From contig CAWCHV010000009.1 in assembly GCA_963795435.1 (NCBI GenBank), positions 620,001-684,000 of the forward strand: 64,000 nt of DNA, read 5' to 3'. The notes beneath the pieces were generated by a model. It was not told where the DNA came from. It worked only from the letters and a program-made list of their open reading frames with translations, and did not search any database. Position numbers and translations under genes: made by a program. The DNA comes from JAFKFI01 sp963795435. GTDB taxonomy: Bacteria; Pseudomonadota; Alphaproteobacteria; Acetobacterales; Acetobacteraceae. This document shows positions 8,610 through 16,648 of this stretch, piece after piece; within the stretch, counting starts at the first letter, position 1, and each line of letters starts with the position of its first letter.

Positions 8610-9883
8610 CCAATCCCGCCGGTGACGCGATCCGCGTCACCCGACTCCCCTCCGGCCTCACCGTGGTCTCCGAGCGGATGGACCGAGTGGAGACCGTCTC
8701 GCTCGGCGCCTACGTCGCCACCGGCACGCGCAACGAGCTGGCGGAGGAGAACGGGGTCTCGCATTTCCTCGAGCACATGGCCTTCAAGGGCACCGAGCGG
8801 CGCAGCGCCGCCGAAATTGCCGAGGAAATCGAGGCGGTGGGAGGGCACATCAACGCCTACACCGCGCGCGAGCAGACCGCCTACTACGTCAAGGTGCTGA
8901 AGGAGGATACCGCGCTCGCCGCCGACATCATCGGCGACATCCTGACCCACTCGGCCTTCGAGCCCGAGGAGCTGGAGCGGGAGCGGGGGGTGATTCTTCA
9001 AGAGATCGGCCAGGCCAACGACACGCCGGACGACATCATCTTCGACCATTTCCAGGAGGCCGCGTTTCCCGCCCAGCCGATGGGCCGGCCAGTGCTCGGC
9101 ACCGAGGAGGTGGTCCGCGCTCTCTCCCGCAACGCGCTGACCGGCTACATGCGGCGGCACTACCCGGCGAGCAACGTCGTGGTCGCCGCCGCCGGGCGGC
9201 TGGAGCACGCGCATATTCTCGATCTCGTTCACAACCACTTCGCCGATCTTCCCGGCGCGCCGCCGCCGCCGGTGAGCCCCGGCCTCTATCGGGGCGGCGA
9301 GTTCCGCGAGGCGCGCGACCTCGACCAGGTGCATATCGTGCTCGGGTTCCCCTCGGTCGCCTATGGCGACCCCGACTACTATCCGGCCCTGCTGCTCTCC
9401 ACCCTGCTCGGCGGCGGCATGTCGTCGCGGCTGTTCCAGGAGGTGCGCGAAAAGCGCGGGCTGGTCTATTCGGTCTATTCCTTCACCGCCCCCTACATGG
9501 ATGCCGGCCTGTTCGGCATCTATGCCGGGACCGGCGAGAGCGAGGCGGCGGAGCTGATGCCCGTGACCTTGGAGGAGCTTCGCAAGGTCCAGGAGAGCGT
9601 GTCGGAAGCCGAGCTGGCGCGCGCCCGCGCCCAGGTGAAGGCGTCTCTGCTGATGTCGCTCGAGAGCACCGGCAGCCGCTGCGAGCAGCTGGCGCGGCAG
9701 ATCCAGGTGTTCGACCGCGTGATCCCCACCGCCGAGACGGTCGGCAAGCTCAACGCCGTGACCACCGACGATGTGCGCCGGGCCGCGGCGCGGGTCTTCC
9801 GTGCCACGCCGACCCTGGCGGCGCTCGGCCCCGCCACGCGCGTTCCCGGTCTGGCCGAGATCGCCGACACGCTGGCGGCCTGA
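8606..9883 (+). CDS. M16 family zinc metallopeptidase (processing-peptidase-like)
   Basis: 425 residues. The inverted zinc motif is H53-F-L-E56-H57 (VSHFLEHMAFKGT), with the third ligand E133 in LERERGVILQEIGQAND, 76 residues after H57 as expected for the family. The C-terminal half carries the glycine-rich LLGGGMSSRLFQEVREKRGL segment typical of the mitochondrial processing peptidase beta type. It is coupled to thrC by ATGA and followed after 5 bases by pmbA. Bacterial homologues are soluble peptidases of poorly known substrate. Active residues are intact, so it is likely catalytic. Confidence 0.95.
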   Translation: MTNPAGDAIRVTRLPSGLTVVSERMDRVETVSLGAYVATGTRNELAEENGVSHFLEHMAFKGTERRSAAEIAEEIEAVGGHINAYTAREQTAYYVKVLKEDTALAADIIGDILTHSAFEPEELERERGVILQEIGQANDTPDDIIFDHFQEAAFPAQPMGRPVLGTEEVVRALSRNALTGYMRRHYPASNVVVAAAGRLEHAHILDLVHNHFADLPGAPPPPVSPGLYRGGEFREARDLDQVHIVLGFPSVAYGDPDYYPALLLSTLLGGGMSSRLFQEVREKRGLVYSVYSFTAPYMDAGLFGIYAGTGESEAAELMPVTLEELRKVQESVSEAELARARAQVKASLLMSLESTGSRCEQLARQIQVFDRVIPTAETVGKLNAVTTDDVRRAAARVFRATPTLAALGPATRVPGLAEIADTLAA

Positions 9884-9888
9884 CCCGC

Positions 9889-11220
9889 ATGAGCGACCAA
9901 ATCGCCCTGCTGCAGGATCTGATCGCCCGGGCACGCGCCGCCGGGGCCGACGCCGCCGACGCGGTGATGGTGGGCGGCACGTCGCTCGGCGTGCAGCGCC
10001 GGCTGGGCCAGACCGAGCATGTCGAGCGCTCGGAGGGGCAGGACCTCGGGTTGCGGGTGTTCCTCGGCAATCGCTCCGCCATCGTCTCGTCCACCACGGT
10101 CGATCCCGCCGGCTTCGCGCAGCTCGCGGAGCGCGCCGTGGCGATGGCGCGGGTGGTGCCGGAGGACCCGTATGGTGGACTGGCGGCCGAGGCGGCGCCG
10201 GCCGATGCCGGCCCGCTCGACCTCGACGATCCGGCTGAGCCGGATACCGATGCCCTGGCCGCGCGCGCCTCGGCGGCCGAGGAGGCGGCGCTGGCGGTTG
10301 CGGGCGTCAATAACTCGGAGGGTGCCGAGGCCGGATATGGCCGCGTCGAAATCGTGCTGGTCACATCCGCCGGGTTCGCCGGGCGTTACATCCGCACCAG
10401 CCACTCGGTCTCCGCGACCGCCCTGGCTGGGCAGGGTACCGGGATGCAGCGGGACTACGACTACTCGAGCACCGTTCATCTCGCCGACCTCGAGGACGCG
10501 GCCGCGATCGGCCGGAGTGCCGGGGACCGTGCGATCGCAAGGCTCAACCCCGCCCGCCCCAGGACGGCGAAGTTGCCTGTGGTTTACGACCCGCGCGTCT
10601 CGGGCGGGCTGGTCGGCCATCTCTCAGGGGCGATCAACGGCGCCTCGGTCGCGCGCGGCACGACCTTTCTCAAGGACAAGCTCGGCAGCCCGATCTTTCC
10701 TTCAGGAACCATAGTGCAGGACGATCCGCTGCGCCGCCGCGGCCTGCGCTCGCGGCCGTTCGACGGCGAAGGGGTGCCGACCCGGCCGCTCGCCATCATC
10801 GAGGACGGGGTGCTGACCACCTGGCTGCTCGACAGCCGCTCGGCCCGTCAGCTCGGTCTCAAGACCACAGGCCACGCCGCGCGCGGCACCGGCGGGCCGC
10901 CTTCGCCGTCGGCGAGCAACCTCTACATGGTGGCCGGCCCGCTCAGCCCGGCCGAGCTGATGGCCGACATCAAGGAAGGCCTCTATGTCACCGAGCTGAT
11001 CGGCATGGGCGTGAACGGCGTCACGGGCGACTACAGCCGTGGCGCCGCCGGGTTCATGATCCGCGACGGCGCGATTGCCGAGCCGGTGGCGGAAATCACC
11101 ATCGCCGGGCACCTGCTCGAGATGTTCTCCCATCTCACGCCGGCCAGCGATCTCCGGTTCAAGCGGGGCACCGACGCCCCTACTGTGCGAATAGAAGGCA
11201 TGACGATGGCGGGGGCCTGA
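9889..11220 (+). CDS. pmbA: TldD/PmbA family protein, PmbA (TldE)-like
   Basis: 443 residues. The pattern QTEHVERSEGQDLGLRVFLG near the N-terminus and the C-terminal MGVNGVTGDYSRGAAGFMI are typical of PmbA, the partner of TldD in a heterodimeric metalloprotease acting on unfolded peptides (microcin B17 maturation and CcdA turnover in Escherichia coli). PmbA-type subunits lack the zinc-binding HExxxH of TldD, and none is seen here. No tldD is present in this window. The gene lies in the thrC-M16-pmbA string with very short spacing. Assignment to PmbA rather than TldD is based on the missing zinc motif. Confidence 0.93.
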   Translation: MSDQIALLQDLIARARAAGADAADAVMVGGTSLGVQRRLGQTEHVERSEGQDLGLRVFLGNRSAIVSSTTVDPAGFAQLAERAVAMARVVPEDPYGGLAAEAAPADAGPLDLDDPAEPDTDALAARASAAEEAALAVAGVNNSEGAEAGYGRVEIVLVTSAGFAGRYIRTSHSVSATALAGQGTGMQRDYDYSSTVHLADLEDAAAIGRSAGDRAIARLNPARPRTAKLPVVYDPRVSGGLVGHLSGAINGASVARGTTFLKDKLGSPIFPSGTIVQDDPLRRRGLRSRPFDGEGVPTRPLAIIEDGVLTTWLLDSRSARQLGLKTTGHAARGTGGPPSPSASNLYMVAGPLSPAELMADIKEGLYVTELIGMGVNGVTGDYSRGAAGFMIRDGAIAEPVAEITIAGHLLEMFSHLTPASDLRFKRGTDAPTVRIEGMTMAGA

Positions 11221-11261
11221 CCGGCTTCCTATATCCCGCCTTCCATCACGGAACAGGAAAC

Positions 11262-12221
11262 ATGCGCCGCACCTCTTTCGCCCTCGCCGCCTTCGCCGCC
11301 CTGGCGCTTGCCCTGGCGCCGGGCTTGGCCGACGCGCGGGCCGGCGGCGGCGGCTCGATGGGCAGCCGGGGCGGACGCACTTGGTCGGCGCCGCCCTCGA
11401 CCGGCACCGCGCCCTATTCCGCCCAACCCTTTCAGCGCAGCGTGACGCCGAACGCGCCCGCGTCTCCCGGCTACGCCGCGCCGGGCTACGGCGCGCCCGG
11501 CTACGCGGCGCCGCGCTCGGCCTTCACCTCGGGCCTGCTCGGCGGGCTGGTCGGCGCGGGCATCGGCGGGCTGCTGTTCGGCCACGGGTTCTTCGGCGGA
11601 ATGCATGGCGGCTTCGGCTTCCTGGGTTTCCTGCTGCAGATCTTCATCATCGTGATGGTGGTGCGCTGGCTGATCCGGCGGTTCCGTGGCGGGCGGCCGA
11701 GTTTCGCGGGCGCCGGCAGCTTCTTCGCCCCTCCCAGCGCCGGGCCAAGCCCGACATCGATGGGGGGGCCGATGGGCAGTGGCGGCGGAATGCCGCCGCG
11801 CGCGCAGGCCGGGCCGCCGATCGCCATCGGCCCGGCGGACTACCAGGCGTTCGAGCAGAATCTCCAGGCCATCCAGGCGGCCTGGAGCGCGCAGGACCTC
11901 AACGCCCTGCGCGCGCTCGCGACGCCGGAGATGGTCAGCTACTTCGCCGAGCAGCTCGCCGAACAATCGAGTCGCGGCGTACGCAACACCGTGACCGACG
12001 TGCGGCTGGACAAGGGCGATCTCGCGGAGGCCTGGGCCGAGAACGGTCGCGAATACGCCACCGTGGCGATGCGCTTCTCGATGATCGACGTGACGCGCGA
12101 CGCCTCGGGCCGGGTCGTGGACGGCAGCCCGAGCGAGCACGTCACCGCGACCGAGCTCTGGACCTTCCTGCGCTCGCCCGGTGGGCGCTGGATCCTTTCG
12201 GCCATCCAGCAGGCGCGGTAA
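11262..12221 (+). CDS. Tim44-like domain membrane/secreted protein
   Basis: 319 residues. A signal peptide (MRRTSFALAAFAALALALAP..ADA) is followed by a Gly/Ser/Pro-rich linker with the repeats PGYAAPGYGAPGYAAP. A hydrophobic glycine-rich stretch (GLLGGLVGAGIGGLLFGHGFFGG), a membrane helix (LLQIFIIVMVVRWLI) and then a C-terminal Tim44-like fold (about residues 185-319, ending TATELWTFLRSPGGRWILSAI) complete it. Such bacterial proteins share the Tim44 domain with mitochondrial import components, but their role is unsettled. It follows pmbA with a 41-base gap and its own purine-rich leader (GGAACAGGAAAC). Confidence 0.88.
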   Translation: MRRTSFALAAFAALALALAPGLADARAGGGGSMGSRGGRTWSAPPSTGTAPYSAQPFQRSVTPNAPASPGYAAPGYGAPGYAAPRSAFTSGLLGGLVGAGIGGLLFGHGFFGGMHGGFGFLGFLLQIFIIVMVVRWLIRRFRGGRPSFAGAGSFFAPPSAGPSPTSMGGPMGSGGGMPPRAQAGPPIAIGPADYQAFEQNLQAIQAAWSAQDLNALRALATPEMVSYFAEQLAEQSSRGVRNTVTDVRLDKGDLAEAWAENGREYATVAMRFSMIDVTRDASGRVVDGSPSEHVTATELWTFLRSPGGRWILSAIQQAR

Positions 12222-12227
12222 GCGGGG

Positions 12228-13100
12228 TTACCCGACCACCACCTGGATCGGCCCGGGCGCGTCCGTCACCGTCAGCGGCGTGAAGCCGGCGACGTCGCCA
12301 TCGGCCTGCGCCGGGATCTTTTCGTTGCCGACGATCTGAATGTCGCTGGCCCGGAGGCGGCGGATACCGGGCGCGCGTGGCAGCATGTCGAGCGGCAACG
12401 CGGCGCCATACAGCATCGCGGCGTACGGACCGGCGTGCTCGAACAGCACCACGGAAAAGCCGGGCTCCCCGGGCCGCGCCTCCGGAGCGAGCCGATACCG
12501 GCCGGCGTAAAGGCAGCCCTTGGTCACGATTACGCTGCCGGCTTGCAGTTCCGCGCCGTCCACCAGCAGCCGGACGGGCGGGAACCGGTAGCGCGGCAGT
12601 TCGCGCAACGTCTGCACCACGTACGCCGCGTGGCCGATAACGCGCTTCAGCCGGGGCGACACATGTTGCACGACATGCGCGTCGAACCCGACGCCCAGCA
12701 TCTGCACGAACAGCCGCGCGCCGTTCGGACCGAGGACAATTCCCGGCCATAGCGGGCGGGTCCGGCCGAAGGCGAGGGCGGCCGCCACGGGGCGCGGCGC
12801 GAACGGCAGGGACAACTCGCGCGCCAGCACGTTGGCCGTCCCGAGCGGGATCACGCCGAGCTTGGCCGCGCTCCCCATCAGGCCGTTGGCGACCTCGGCG
12901 ATGGTGCCGTCGCCGCCGGCGGCGACCACCATCGGCGCGCCGGACTCGGCAGCGCATCGCGCGAGGTGCTCGGCGTGTCCCGGCCTCGTGGTCTCGGCGA
13001 TCTCCAGTCGCATCCCGTTCGCGACCATCACGTCGAGCACCCGCCAGAGCAACTGCGCCCGCCGCCGGCCCGCCGCCGGATTGAACACGATCACCGTCAC
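12228..13100 (-). CDS. Diacylglycerol kinase family lipid kinase
   Basis: 290 residues from GTG 13100. The catalytic-domain signatures are FNPAAGRRR at residues 6-14 and the nucleotide loop A-G62-G63-D64-G65-T66, followed by GVIPLGTANVLARELSLP. This is the YegS/BmrU-type kinase fold, phosphorylating diacylglycerol or another lipid at the inner membrane face. It is convergent with the Tim44-like gene (6 bases apart) and is divergent from the LpxH-like gene. The neighbourhood to the right is lipid A and glycan synthesis, so an envelope lipid role fits. Exact lipid substrate unknown. Confidence 0.92.
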   Translation of the reverse strand: MTVIVFNPAAGRRRAQLLWRVLDVMVANGMRLEIAETTRPGHAEHLARCAAESGAPMVVAAGGDGTIAEVANGLMGSAAKLGVIPLGTANVLARELSLPFAPRPVAAALAFGRTRPLWPGIVLGPNGARLFVQMLGVGFDAHVVQHVSPRLKRVIGHAAYVVQTLRELPRYRFPPVRLLVDGAELQAGSVIVTKGCLYAGRYRLAPEARPGEPGFSVVLFEHAGPYAAMLYGAALPLDMLPRAPGIRRLRASDIQIVGNEKIPAQADGDVAGFTPLTVTDAPGPIQVVVG

Positions 13101-13330
13101 GGATCAGATACTTTCAAAAGCGCACGAGGCTCGAATCGAAAGCAGGAAATCGAAGCGATCCTGATGACAGGAGACCGTTCCAATTCAGTGACATTTGCAG
13201 GTCAATGCAGTGAAGTTGCCGGTCCCGTCAAGGAATTTCGCGGGTCATCGAAACTTCACTGACGCGGCGCCGAAGCTCGCCCTATTGGCTGCTCACGCAT
13301 GAATGCAAGCAGCGGAAACCGGCCCGTCGC
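13101..13330. other. Divergent intergenic region with a 10-bp inverted repeat
   Basis: No gene is supported in these 230 bases, which are clearly less GC-rich than their surroundings. The arms CAGTGAAGTT (13208-13217) and AACTTCACTG (13252-13261) are perfectly complementary, and an inner CCCG/CGGG pair lies between them, so a stem with internal loop is possible. It may be an operator pair, a transcript leader for the LpxH-like gene, or a terminator. It probably holds the promoters of both divergent genes. Confidence 0.4.
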
Positions 13331-14164
13331 ATGAACGCACCCGGCATCGACCGCCACCGGCCGGACTACCGCAGCATATTCATCTCGGACACGCATCTCG
13401 GCACCCGCGGCTGCCGCGGCGCGTTCCTCGCCGATTTCCTGCGCCGCGTCTCATGCCAGAACCTGTTCCTCGTCGGCGACATCATTGACGGGTGGCGCTT
13501 GCGGAAATCCTGGTATTGGGATGCGAGCCATGACGAGGTGCTGCGCCTGATCCTGCGCCACGCGCGCGGCGGGACAGCGGTGACGTACATCCCCGGCAAC
13601 CACGACGAGATGTTCCGCGCCTGGCTGCCGCTGGGCCTCGAGGTCGCCGGAATCCGTCTGCGCAAGGACGCCGTGCACGTCACCGCCGCCGGCAGACGGC
13701 TGCTCGTGATGCACGGCGACGAGTTTGACAGCGTGGTGCGCTACGCCAAGTTCCTCGCCGTGCTGGGCGACTGGGCGTACACCGGCGCGCTGATCGCGAA
13801 CCGCTGGTTCAACGCCGCGCGACGGCGGCTCGGGTACCCGTACTGGTCCCTGTCGGCGTGGCTGAAGCAGCGGGTGAAGGAGGCGGTGAAGGCGATCGAC
13901 CGCTTCGAGAGCGCGCTGGCCAGCGAGGCGCGGCGGCGCGGGCTGGACGGCGTCGTCTGCGGCCACATCCACCACGCCGAGATGCGCGTCGTGAACGGCG
14001 TGCTCTACATCAATGACGGGGACTGGGTGGAGAGCTGCACCGCGCTGGTCGAGCATCACGACGGACGGCTCGAACTGGTGGACTGGGCCGCGCTGAACGG
14101 GTTGTCCTTCTTTGCCCCGAACGGCACCGCCGCCGACGCCTCGACGCTGGCGCGCCTTGGCTGA
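13331..14164 (+). CDS. Calcineurin-like metallophosphoesterase, LpxH-type UDP-2,3-diacylglucosamine diphosphatase family
   Basis: 277 residues with the full metallophosphoesterase motif set: D20-T-H22 (FISDTHLG), G49-D50-IID53-G54, G89-N90-H91-D92 (IPGNHDEMF), the VMHGDEFD block and GHIHHAEM near the C-terminus. This class removes UMP from UDP-2,3-diacylglucosamine in lipid A synthesis, or acts on related substrates. Placement next to a glycosyltransferase, waaA and lpxK supports an envelope role. True LpxH is about 240 residues; this longer form resembles the LpxH2-like group, whose activity in vivo is less certain. The next gene overlaps its 3' end. Confidence 0.88.
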   Translation: MNAPGIDRHRPDYRSIFISDTHLGTRGCRGAFLADFLRRVSCQNLFLVGDIIDGWRLRKSWYWDASHDEVLRLILRHARGGTAVTYIPGNHDEMFRAWLPLGLEVAGIRLRKDAVHVTAAGRRLLVMHGDEFDSVVRYAKFLAVLGDWAYTGALIANRWFNAARRRLGYPYWSLSAWLKQRVKEAVKAIDRFESALASEARRRGLDGVVCGHIHHAEMRVVNGVLYINDGDWVESCTALVEHHDGRLELVDWAALNGLSFFAPNGTAADASTLARLG

Positions 14165-15176
14165 TCCGCGCCGCATCGCCATCGTCACGGACGCCTGGCG
14201 GCCGCAGGTCAACGGCGTGGTACGTACCCTCGCGGCCGTGACCGACGAGTTGCGCGCGATGGGCCACGCCGTCGAGGTGATCGGGCCGGACCGGTTCCGC
14301 ACCGTCCCGCTCCCCACCTATCCCGACATTCCCATCGCGCTGCTGCCGCGTCGCAAGCTGGTCCGCCTCATCGAGGCGTTCAGCGCGGACATGCTGCACA
14401 TCGCGACCGAGGGGCCGCTCGGCATGGCGGCCCGCGGCTGGGCGATGCGGCAGGGATTGCGCTTCACCACGTCGTTTCACACGAAATTTCCTGAATACAT
14501 CCGAGCCCGGACCGGCCTGCCGACCGGGCTCGCCTATACCTGGATGCGGCGCTTCCACGGCGCCGGGCATGGCACGCTGGTCGCCACCGCGAGCCTGCGC
14601 GACGAGCTCGCCGCGCGCGGCTTCGCCAATCTGCGCGCCTGGTCGCGCGGTGTCGATCTCGAGCTGTTCACCCCGGAGCCGCGCGAGGACTGGGGACTGT
14701 CGCGCCCGGTGTTCGTCTATGTCGGCCGGGTCGCGGTGGAGAAGAACATCTCCGCGTTTCTCGATCTCGACCTGCCCGGATCGAAGGCGGTGGTCGGCGG
14801 CGGGCCGCAGCTTGCGAGCTTGCAGAAGGCCTATCCCGGCGTGACGTTCACCGGACCGCGCTTCGGCGCGGCCTTGGCGCGGGCCTATGCGGGAGCGGAC
14901 GTGTTGGTGTTCCCAAGTCTGACCGATACGTTCGGCCTGGTCATCCTGGAGGCGCTGGCTTGCGGCACCCCGGTCGCGGCGTTTCCCGTGACCGGCCCGA
15001 GGGACGTGCTCGCCGGCGCGGACGGTCCGGTGGGCGCGGTCGGCGACGACTTGCGACAGGCGGCGCTGCGTGCATTGCACGTCGACCGGACCGCCTGCCG
15101 TCGTCACGCGGAGCGCTTCGGCTGGCGCGCCTGTGCCGAGCTGTTCCTGTCGTATTTGGTGCCGATGCGCCCCTAG
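14157..15176 (+). CDS. Glycosyltransferase family 4 (GT4) protein
   Basis: About 339 residues if started at TTG 14157, which overlaps the stop of the phosphoesterase; another TTG at 14112 would add 15 residues and overlap by 53 bases. RRIAIVTDAWRPQVNGVVRT is the canonical start of the mannosyl/sulfoquinovosyl-type GT4 enzymes. FVYVGRVAVEKNISAFLDL begins the nucleotide-sugar domain, and PSLTDTFGLVILEALACGTP carries the E-x7-E donor-binding motif. Coupled to the phosphoesterase, so the two probably act together on a membrane glycolipid. Donor and acceptor are unknown. Neither start has a convincing ribosome-binding site, in line with translational coupling. Confidence 0.9.
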   Translation: MADPRRIAIVTDAWRPQVNGVVRTLAAVTDELRAMGHAVEVIGPDRFRTVPLPTYPDIPIALLPRRKLVRLIEAFSADMLHIATEGPLGMAARGWAMRQGLRFTTSFHTKFPEYIRARTGLPTGLAYTWMRRFHGAGHGTLVATASLRDELAARGFANLRAWSRGVDLELFTPEPREDWGLSRPVFVYVGRVAVEKNISAFLDLDLPGSKAVVGGGPQLASLQKAYPGVTFTGPRFGAALARAYAGADVLVFPSLTDTFGLVILEALACGTPVAAFPVTGPRDVLAGADGPVGAVGDDLRQAALRALHVDRTACRRHAERFGWRACAELFLSYLVPMRP

Positions 15177-15186
15177 TGGCTTTCGC

Positions 15187-15223
15187 CGATCATGGCCGCG
15201 TGCTACCGGCGCGGCCATGATCG
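15187..15223 (+). promoter_or_regulatory. 14-bp perfect hairpin spanning the waaA start region
   Basis: Bases 15187-15200 (CGATCATGGCCGCG) are the exact reverse complement of 15210-15223, with a 9-base loop. It lies 10 bases after the glycosyltransferase stop. The right arm contains the ATG at 15217. It could act as a terminator-like or mRNA-stabilising stem, or mask the first waaA start so that the ATG at 15232 is used. No T-tract follows, so an ordinary intrinsic terminator is unlikely. Confidence 0.55.
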
Positions 15224-16647
15224 CAGCCCGCATGAGCCTCCTGCCCCTCTGGGCGGGTGCGGCGACGATAGCGTCGCCCGGTCTGCGCCTGCTGCTCCGC
15301 GCGCGGGTGCGGCAGGGCAAGGAGATCGCCGCGCGGCTGCCGGAGCGGCGGGGGATCGACCCCACGCCGCGCCCGCCCGGAAGGCTGCTGTGGCTGCACG
15401 CGGCGAGCGTGGGCGAGACTGTCTCGATCCTTCCCGTGCTGACCGAGCTTGTAGAGCAGGCGCCCGATGCGAGCGTGCTGCTGACCACCGGAACCCTGAC
15501 CTCCGCCCGGCTTCTCGCGCAACGCCTGCCGGAGCTTGGCCTGGAGCGGCGGGTGCTGCATCGCTTCGTGCCGCTCGACGTGCCGGGCTGGGTCGCGCGG
15601 TTCCTCGATCACTGGCGACCGGACGCGGCGGGCTTCGTCGAAAGCGAGCTGTGGCCCAATCTCGTTGCCGCCTGCCGGGCGCGGCGCGTGCCGGTGATGC
15701 TGCTAAACGCCCGCCTCTCCGAGCACAGTTTCGCGCGGTGGCGGCGGCTGCGTGGTGCGGCGCGCGATTTGCTCGGCGGATTCACCCGTATCGAGGCGCA
15801 ATCCGACGCGGATGCCGAGCGGCTGCGCGCGCTAGGCGCGCACGCCGTCATCGTGCCGGGCAATTTGAAATTCGCCGCGCCGCCCTTGCCGGTCGACACG
15901 ACGGAACTGGAACGGCTGCGGAACCGCCTGCAAGACCGGCCGGTGTGGCTCGCCGCCAGCACGCATCCCGGCGAGGAGGCGATCGTCCTCACGGCGCATC
16001 GCGCGCTGGCCGAGGCGCATTCCGGGCTGCTCACCATCATCGCGCCGCGGCACCCGGAGCGAGGGGCGCGGGTGGCAAAGGAGGCGGACAGGTTTTTGCG
16101 CGCCGGTGTGGCCGGACCCCCTCACCCAACCCTCTCCCCCAAGCAGGGGGAGAGGGCTCTTCTTCTCCCTCTCCCCCTTGGGGGAGAGGGCCGGGGTGAG
16201 GGGGGGCCGTGCGAAAGCGTGACGCAACGGTCCGCCGGCCAAGACCCGCCCGAAGGCGGCGTCTGGATCGCCGACACGCTCGGCGAACTCGGCCTGCTCT
16301 ATCGCCTGAGCCGTATCGCCTTCATCGGCCGCAGCCTGCTGCCGCCCGGCGGGGGGCAGAATCCGCTGGAGGCGGCGCGCCTCGGCTGCGCCATCGCGGT
16401 CGGGCCGCATACCGGCAATTTCTCCGACATCGTCCGCATCCTGGAGGAAGCGGGCGCCGCGGCGCGCATGGCCGACGCGGAATCGCTGGCGGCATGGGTC
16501 TCGGCGATGCTGCGCGATCCCGGCGCGCGCGAGGCCGCCGGTCGGGCCGGGGTCGCGGCGGCGGCACGCTACGCCGACCTGCCCGCGCGCACTGCGGCCA
16601 CGCTGCTCGATCTCATGTCGGCCCGAACGCGGCCGGCGGTCGCGTGA
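15217..16647 (+). CDS. waaA: 3-deoxy-D-manno-octulosonic acid (Kdo) transferase with an in-frame palindromic repeat insertion
   Basis: Transfers Kdo from CMP-Kdo to lipid A precursor at the inner membrane. Recognised by LLWLHAASVGETVSILPVL, the FVESELWPNL motif, MLLNARLSEHSF, WLAASTHPGEE and GGGQNPLEAARLGCAIAVGPHTGNF. From ATG 15217 it has 476 residues against about 425-430 for the family. The excess is a segment around residues 298-337 (GPPHPTLSPKQGERALLLPL..GGEGRGEGG) that is the translation of the repeat at 16117-16204. It joins cleanly to both halves and keeps the frame. The insertion falls between the two Rossmann-like domains' conserved blocks, where a loop could tolerate it. ATG 15232 is an alternative start outside the hairpin. 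lpxK follows directly. Confidence 0.93.
   Translation: MIAARMSLLPLWAGAATIASPGLRLLLRARVRQGKEIAARLPERRGIDPTPRPPGRLLWLHAASVGETVSILPVLTELVEQAPDASVLLTTGTLTSARLLAQRLPELGLERRVLHRFVPLDVPGWVARFLDHWRPDAAGFVESELWPNLVAACRARRVPVMLLNARLSEHSFARWRRLRGAARDLLGGFTRIEAQSDADAERLRALGAHAVIVPGNLKFAAPPLPVDTTELERLRNRLQDRPVWLAASTHPGEEAIVLTAHRALAEAHSGLLTIIAPRHPERGARVAKEADRFLRAGVAGPPHPTLSPKQGERALLLPLPLGGEGRGEGGPCESVTQRSAGQDPPEGGVWIADTLGELGLLYRLSRIAFIGRSLLPPGGGQNPLEAARLGCAIAVGPHTGNFSDIVRILEEAGAAARMADAESLAAWVSAMLRDPGAREAAGRAGVAAAARYADLPARTAATLLDLMSARTRPAVA
16117..16204. repeat. CTCTCCCC/GGGGAGAG palindromic repeat inside waaA (in frame)
   Basis: Outer arms CCCCCTCACCC (16117-16127) and GGGTGAGGGGG (16194-16204) are complementary. 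Between them lie two smaller hairpins, each with CCCTCTCCCCC facing GGGGGAGAGGG. The same architecture recurs at 20044-20134, 26393-26484 and, degenerate, at 58536-58725. The coding frame passes through it without a stop. Confidence 0.85.
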
Positions 16648-16648
16648 G

